Positions 57,746-64,000 of a stretch of DNA of 64,000 nucleotides are shown here, one piece after another. The notes under the pieces are model-generated. The model did not search any database. It was given only the letters and a program-made list of their open reading frames with translations, and was not told the origin of the DNA. Every line of letters begins with the position of its first letter. Position 1 is the first letter of the stretch. Position numbers and translations under genes: made by a program. Source of the DNA: Psilocybe azurescens (lineage: Eukaryota; Basidiomycota; Agaricomycetes; Agaricales; Agrocybaceae); NCBI GenBank assembly GCA_023853785.1, contig JAJIRX010000787.1, positions 62,001 through 126,000 of the forward strand. The letters run 5' to 3'.

Positions 57746-60190
57746 TCAAGTTTGCCACTGGTCCAAATGTACCTTCGCCGCCTCCCATTCTGCTTCGATA
57801 TGGGCCCTGATCTTTCCGTTCCGAGGAATTAGCTGACATTCAAAACTAACAGGCCGAGAGTTGAATCCGTTCGTATAATTATTCACATCTGTAAAAGTTC
57901 AGCCGAACTCAGCATGCTATACTGCATGATCCAAAGAATAGTGTAATACCTGGAAGAACCTGTCGCCCGTACTCATCAGTGGCAGGTCGAATATCAAATG
58001 CCCACAGAATTCTCGATATGTTGATGAACAGAGAATTGAGCGCGAGATGTATCCCTGGACACGCGCGTCGCCCGAAACCAAACGGAAGATCGAAATTGAT
58101 CAAGCGCGGATTAGTGGTCTCCAAAAAGCGCTCAGGTCGGAAAGTTTCAGGGTCCGGAAACATTTCTATGCGACAGTGTAAAAAATCAGAGCCTTCGCCA
58201 TACAAAAAGTTCTCCATACCAGGATCCTTCATAATACCACTGATAACGAATCAAACATTAACCGCAAGCCGACGGAAATATTGGATAAGAGACGCACTAC
58301 ATGTTGGCGTAGACGGTGGAGCCCTTTGGGATGAACCTTGTAAAATGAGAGTAAAGATTAACAAATTTTCCATCTGGTACTTTCTCAGATGTCGTACATT
58401 CCGTTATAAACATCGTCAGCAGTCACAGCATGGGGACTTCCACCAAGAACAGCAACAGGGCGCCATCTAAATCAAGGAAGGGAACTGTTTAAAAGTAACA
58501 TAATCGCAAAATATATCCCAGACTTACCGAAGAGTCTCCTTAACAATTGCTTGTATATATGGCAAACTTTTCTTATCCTCGTAATCTGGCATGCGATCCT
58601 GAGAGATGATCATGTCCAATTCTTCACGAGCTTTTTTCTGCACTTCAGGCCAATGCAGCATTGCCACTGATTTGCCAGATAATTTTGAACATGACTTGTA
58701 CCAAGAATGTTCATAGCTAACACTTACGGATGAAAGACGTGGTACTAGCGGATGTCTTGTTTAGTTTGTCGTGAGTTGACTTTGTGAGAGACAAGAGGAT
58801 GCGAAAACCTACTGTTTCAATACCAGCTCCGAAGGGGCTCGAAACCGCATACGCAAGTTCAATCTCTTCCATACCCAGCTGTTTAATACTTGTTAAAGAC
58901 TGAGCGGCCAGACAATCTGGGATAGTGCCATTTGCCATCCTCGTTTTGACGTCATTGAGGAGGTGTGTGAGGAAGTGAATATCGTCTTTCTTGCGCATTT
59001 CAGGTTCTCGACGGAACCATTGAAGTGACCGCTTCCTGAAATGAGTCTTTGGCTTCAATGGATTTCATACTACCACTAACTGGGAGCTTCAAAAGCCAAG
59101 GCCAAGATTCTACGAGATACTTGCCAGGAATACTATATCAGAGTGCATGTTAGTGTTTGTACATGTCTGACAAAATTCGAACGCACTTAACACTTGAGAA
59201 GAATTAGAAACAATCAGTACAATGAGAAAAAATCGAATAATTACCTAATAAGATCTAGGCGACAGGGGACAATTAGTCAAACCAGAGAAAAACAAATGCA
59301 ACTTACAGTCCATTGCCTCCATGTTCGCTTTAACGACCCATTCGTCGACGCTATTGATTCGCTTTCCATAGGTGACTGAGACGGCAAGACTGGCTGCGAA
59401 TCTTCAAAGGCAGCTGGAGCTATGGTGCACAATTAGCTCTAAGATGGTATTTACCTTTGTATATGTCTTTCATATCCTTTCGGTTCATCAAGAATCTGTT
59501 TCAAGAGGACCTTGGACTCGAGGGATTGAATGTCGTTATACGATTCCGTTTGTCTGGAGTGAAAACCGGAATGGAGAATCTGACAATCAAAAGTATGAAA
59601 AAGTGCTGCAGAAAGGCTCTATGAGATAATTACCTTTCTCCATCTTCTCCAGGCATCGTTATTTGGGAGCATCAATCCACGTCTATTGTCTGAAAGAATT
59701 TCGCCGCTAAAGAACGTGAATTCATCACTACTATGAAAGATGCTCAGTGACCATTGAATGCCTACGCGACGACGAATCTTGGCCGACTGGAGTAAATATC
59801 AGAGCGTTTCTCAAGGAGATCCCAAGCCGGTTGCGCAGTGCCGAGTACTATTATTAGGTTAAGAAACGTTCAACTTTGCCGCCAAATATACGAATAGGAA
59901 CACACACCAATGACAGGTGTGGATCCCAGAAATATAGATGTCACAGGGCCTAAAAGCCTGATTTAAAGTAAATCCAAGTAATCCAAGTTACCAGACTCAC
60001 CGTATTCCTTGTTCCACTCTGCGAATTTCTTCCAGGGCTTTATGGCGGGAAGTTGATATTTATTCCCTATCAATGGAAGACCCAATGGACCTGGAGGCAT
60101 TAATTCACGAAGGCGATACCATTTCATAATACGATATAACGCATATGCGGCTAAAAAGGCTGGTATTGGGGTGTTCAGAATCGTAATCAT
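57746..60190 (-). CDS. Cytochrome P450 monooxygenase 2
   Basis: Starts at 60190 with MITILNTPIPAFLAAYALYR, then the Pro hinge MPPGPLGLPLIGNKYQLP. Over many exons the order is KRSDIYSSRPRFVVA, NDAWRRWRK (C-helix), RKRSLQWFRREPEMRKKDDI, FGAGIETTAST-type I-helix, the SPHAVTADDVYNGMYIPKGS segment, FPDPETFRPERFLETTNPRL, haem loop FGFGRRACPGIHLALNSLF with Cys, and a final exon DVNNYTNGFNSRPVSFECQL ending HLDQWQT at a TGA (57746-57748). Substrate unknown. It is transcribed away from the biotin ligase gene; the two share a 447-bp promoter region. Confidence 0.87.
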
Positions 60191-60637
60191 GGGCTGTGGA
60201 TGGTGGTGGTACAGGAGTTGCAGAGAATGGCCATTTGCATCCTTTTATTTGCAGATGAGAGACATCTACACATGGATCCAATAGCAACCTGTGAGTAAAG
60301 TGGCTTATCGGTTATATGAATAATGGATGTTTGGAGGCTTCTGGGTAATATACGGATATAAGGTATACCCGTTCAACTTCTCTAACCGTTCAATGATCAT
60401 TTGGGTGAAGGACGCGAAAGATTCGATATTTGCGAGCTCAGTGTAACGACCATAGATATGAATTTATGAGCACCACTCAAGATGGTGGTTGATTGAACCG
60501 TTGTTGAAATAAAAACTCAAAACCTCGAGTTCTGAAGAATGACATGGTGGTGTGGTTAAAAGGTGTGATCACATGCACATCCCAGTTGATTGCCATCGGC
60601 TGCCGGGCCGAGTATATCAGCGCCCTTGGTCTTCACG
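60191..60637. other. Divergent promoter region of P450 2 and biotin protein ligase
   Basis: No gene seen; no clear TATA box or known site identified. Confidence 0.45.
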
Positions 60638-62789
60638 ATGAACGTCCTCGTCTACTCTGGCCCAGAAATCATCCAGACATCTCTCAACCACATCCTCGCG
60701 GGCCTGAGGAGCACACTCGTACCTCATTACACCGTACAATCCATTACACAACAGACTCTGACCACCCAGCCATGGCAAAAGTCGTGCGCATTGCTTGTCT
60801 TGCCTCGGACTCGCCACCGTTTCCTATCGGTCGCATCTAAGCACATCAAAGAATTCGTCGAGGCTGGGGAGCGTATCTCATGCTGGGTACAGGGGCCTCT
60901 GCCGCGTCTCGCTCTGGAGGACCTGCTTTTGGATCCACGAGCATTAGTTTTGGATCTGAAGCAGCAGAGACACCACTCAGGTTCTACGACAATTTCAATA
61001 ACTGTTATATCACCTGCGAAGAGGCCGTGAATGAATCCGAAACTAAAGCAAGGTCTATCGCACTGCGAACACCGGAAGGGATCGAGCTCAATGGTGTATA
61101 TGACAACGAATCTGCACAATTCAATGGGTTCGAGGGGCTGAAAGGTGTCTCTGTCTTAGCAAAATACGTCATCGAGGACAGAACAGCCGGATTAGCTATG
61201 GAAGTCAACAAAGGACGGATAGCGCTTTGGGGCCCTGGAATCGAATATCCTCTCAATGAAGAACCCGCTTCGTCTACCATCGCCAACTCGACCAAGTTTT
61301 CGCCGGATGAAATCGTGAAGTTCGATGCAACCAGGAAAGCCCTGATCACCACTACTTTAACACAGCTGGGTCTACAAGTACCTCAAGAAACAGAGAAAAA
61401 GGCCAACATCTCCCGACCACTTCCTCAATTCTTGACATCGACCCCAGCTAAACCCACCATTATTTCTCAAATAACCGACGCGATCGCCGCTCCTCAGGCA
61501 GGATCTCAGCTATCATCCCTGAAAGATTCCAACGACGAATTCTACTTTCACTCTCTTCAAGAGAGCTCCGATCTCATAAATTCGGCCAGAGATAATTCCA
61601 AAACTCCTAGCGATCCTTCAACTTGGCAGCCCAAGCATATCATCGTTTGCAAAGATGGCGCTCTGCCCAGCTCTGAACTGACGCCCTTATTCGATCTGGA
61701 TTTTTTCTACAAATCCTTATCCTCCGCCCGCAACAAAGAGGGGCTTTCGAATTCATCTGATCCTTGGGGCATGGGAGAAGCCCTCCTCTACGGCGAAGCT
61801 GTCACTAGTACTCAGACCATGCTTGACAAGTGAGAAGACCACCCCTCTTCGTCATATATCTCCCCAACTAAAGCTCTCTATCCCAAGAAATCCTCACCTC
61901 CTGTCACACCTACCCACCCCACTCCTCTCTATAGCCTCCTACCAACTCGCAGGCCGTGGGCGAGGCAGCAACGTCTGGCTCTCTCCATCGGGTTGTTTAC
62001 AATTCTCCCTCCTTCTCCGCGTAGCCCTCGCCGATTTCCCGGGAAGCAAGCTCGTATTCCTCCAGTATCTTTTCGCATTAGCAGTTGTGGAAGCTTGTCG
62101 AGATGAAACCGTACTAGGCCCCAAGGCAGGCGACAAAATCAAACTGAAGTGGCCTAACGACATCTACGCATCCGTTGGTCTGGGCCGCGATGATTACAGG
62201 AAAATCGGAGGTGTATTAGTGAACACAAGTTTTTCTGGAGGCAAGGTGGATATTGTGATAGGTATGTCTAATTCCTTTTCAATCTATTAACGAGATAACT
62301 GAAAATGCATACACGCTTACCAGGATGCGGATTGAACGTACTCAACCTTCCTCCGATCACATCGTTATCTCAACTTCATCCGTCTGCCCGAGCCTCGTTA
62401 AGTATGGAACGCACAGCGGCCATGATAATGTCAAAATTCGAATCCATGTGGACCACTTTCGTCAAAGAGCGCGGCTCCTTCCAGGCATTCAACGATCTGT
62501 ACCTAGCGCGCTGGCTACACTCGTCCGTACATGTTTAACCTCCCACGGCCCTATAAGCACTCATTTTTCTTCACGCAGAGACCAACTCGTCACATTGACC
62601 ACCACGACTCCGCATACCGCTGTTCGTATTGTGGGCATCACCCCAGACTATGGATTGTTGAGGACAGTCCCTGAGCGGTCTGGCATGCCAAGATACTCTT
62701 CCTCAGCCAGAGAAGACGACTATATCGATTTGCAGCCAGACGGAAATAGCTTCGACCTAATGGCAAATCTGATCAAATCTAAGAGCTGA
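60638..62789 (+). CDS. BPL1: Biotin protein ligase (holocarboxylase synthetase, Bpl1-type)
   Basis: Attaches biotin through biotinyl-AMP to carboxylases such as acetyl-CoA and pyruvate carboxylase. The ATG at 60638 begins the N-terminal glutamine-amidotransferase-like domain (MNVLVYSGPEIIQTSLNHIL, VEAGGAYLMLGTGA, RIALWGPGIEYPL). The catalytic domain follows an intron near 61830 and has SYQLAGRGRGSNVWLSPSGC (biotinyl-AMP loop), KLKWPNDIY, YRKIGGVLVN and GCGLNVLNLPP. The C-terminal BPL_C region ends FDLMANLIKSKS. The frame breaks at the G4 run 60866-60869; five G gives EAGGAYLML. Length fits the large eukaryotic form. Confidence 0.92.
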
Positions 62790-63131
62790 GTTGTGACGAT
62801 ATTCTCGGTTTGCAGTCGATGGATAGCAATATTAATATGTATACTGTACTTTATTTGAACCTCAAGAAGATAAGGATGAGCTTGATTTGTCATTTATTCA
62901 AGTCAAAAGTAAATAGAAGTACAAAAAATAAAATACGCGTCTATAGATGAGCTAAATCCAAAATTGTGGCACTACAAACACAGTATGCCAACTGTCCCGG
63001 CAGCCACAAAAGATATAGACCGGGCGAGAAACATACTACGGAGATACAGTACAAGTACAAGAAGAAGAAATTACAAGCCGAGAGACTACAATTCGTGTAC
63101 ATAGGGGAAAAACATGGGGGATAAAAATTGT
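62790..63131. other. Convergent 3' region of biotin ligase and Argonaute
   Basis: About 340 bp, AT-rich, no gene seen; both 3' UTRs probably lie here. Confidence 0.5.
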
Positions 63132-64000
63132 TCAAAGATAGAACATGGTATCCTTCAACCTGTTCCCAGAGACGCCCCCTGTCCAGGATTGCTGGGCTTC
63201 TCGCATGACGGCTTCCTCGTTGTCGCCGCTGGTTGTGGATCCCGCGCTGCTGGTGATGCCCTGGAGGAGCTTGTGCAAGTAGCACCTGCCACGTTCGCAG
63301 GCGAGATCAGCGTAATAAGCAGGCGAGACCAGACTGACAGCCTTAGTGGCACGGGCGAACAAGTAGCTGACAGAGTTGGTCAGAACTTGGAGTTGGTCGG
63401 CCTGGAACCCGATGTCGTCATGGACGACATAGTAGTGGGTTGGTCGAGTCGTTCCTTGCAAGCCACCATGAGCTGCTAACGTGCATGAGATATAATATTC
63501 ATCAGGATATGTATGAATCATCGTTACCTTGCAAGAAGAAATCGAAATTGTAGACAGAGGTTACACCACGGTCTACGACAGTCCCGGCCTTCGGATTGCC
63601 ATTATGGTCCGCGTTGGCATCTTCGGTGGGGTAGAAGCGAGTGTGGTGGCGTTTTCCCTAATCACAAGGGATATCAGAACTGACAAATCAAAAACATTGA
63701 AATTTCTTACGCAAATGACCACAGTTATCGCCGGACGATACGGGGCCTGCGCCGTGTTGAACTTTGTGCAAGCCAACCTGATGGCAGGAAGTTCCTCTTC
63801 GACCACAGTATTGAACTGTCCCTGATGGCAAGGAATATGTCATTATCAAACCGACATGTATTGCTTGAGCAAATAGCTCACCTCCGAGACACCGTCCCGA
63901 TACACAAGAATGCGCGTGGGTAGTATCTTGTTTTTAGTCCTGAACAATGTGAGTCGCTCCCACATCATTTTGCCCAAGTTCGTAACCATCTAAGCAGATG
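63132..64000 (-). CDS. Argonaute, C-terminal part of the Piwi domain (runs off window)
   Basis: Small-RNA-guided slicer of the RNA-silencing pathway. From the right edge inward the minus strand reads TRILVYRDGVSEGQF (third catalytic Asp), VEEELPAIRLACTKF, RPAITVVICV, then KRHHTRFYPTEDANADHNGN, KAGTVVDRGVTSVYNFDFFL and GTTRPTHYYVVHDDIGF. The His of the last motif is the fourth residue of the D-E-D-H tetrad. The sequence continues LVSPAYYADLACERGRCYLH and ends NRLKDTMFYL at 63132. Exon borders are standard. The PAZ, MID and first half of Piwi lie outside the window. The retained catalytic residues suggest an active slicer. Confidence 0.9.

Noticed and set aside
1..64000. CRISPR array, operon or prophage
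   Set aside because: Spliceosomal introns, promoter layout and gene families are fungal; no regularly spaced repeats were seen.

Overview
The window is nuclear DNA from a filamentous basidiomycete, most likely a saprotrophic or wood/litter-decaying agaricomycete (inference). Genes are broken by many 50-70 nt GT-AG introns. Family signatures point the same way: a GH7 cellobiohydrolase with a C-terminal CBM1, a basidiomycete-type NADPH oxidase, GPI-type chitin deacetylases, a GH28 pectinase, two intact P450s and small secreted CBM1 proteins.

Layout, left to right. 1-1950: 3' part of a large RE/RD-, His- and Pro-rich protein. 1951-6897: gene-poor. 6898-11471: Zn(II)2Cys6 transcription factor. 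11472-15724: gene-poor. 15725-20318: tandem chitin deacetylases. 20939-21736: a 798-bp non-autonomous DNA transposon with ~50-bp inverted ends and a perfect 9-bp target duplication. 22261-28568: purine nucleoside phosphorylase, an Ldb17/SPIN90/Dip1 endocytosis protein and an unrecognised gene. 28855-35825: GH28 polygalacturonase followed by three tandem CBM1 + unknown-domain secreted proteins. 36341-38443 (-): P450. 40882-43096: NADPH oxidase. 43748-46304 (-): an unrecognised ORF and an alpha/beta hydrolase. 47822-48652: TMEM242-like membrane protein. 49577-51278: GH7 cellobiohydrolase. 51764-55287 (-): TPR protein with a STAND-type N-terminus. 55979-56705: Hikeshi/OPI10. 56955-60190 (-): a truncated P450 relic beside an intact P450. 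60638-62789: biotin protein ligase. 63132-64000 (-): C-terminal part of an Argonaute, running off the end.

The strongest new observation is a promoter element. All three tandem CBM1-domain genes carry CCG-N17-CGG, with a semi-palindromic AGGCCTTTTG-like core, 97-105 bp upstream of the start codon and 41-50 bp upstream of a TATA-like box. It has the form of an upstream activating site for a Zn2Cys6 dimer and may define a small co-regulated plant-cell-wall regulon.

A caution applies to the whole window. Many conserved genes, including single-copy housekeeping ones, have reading frames broken by one base exactly at mononucleotide runs, most often runs one base too short. I read these as consensus errors rather than gene decay; CDS coordinates are given from start to stop across such breaks. 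Starts, stops and splice sites were read by eye.
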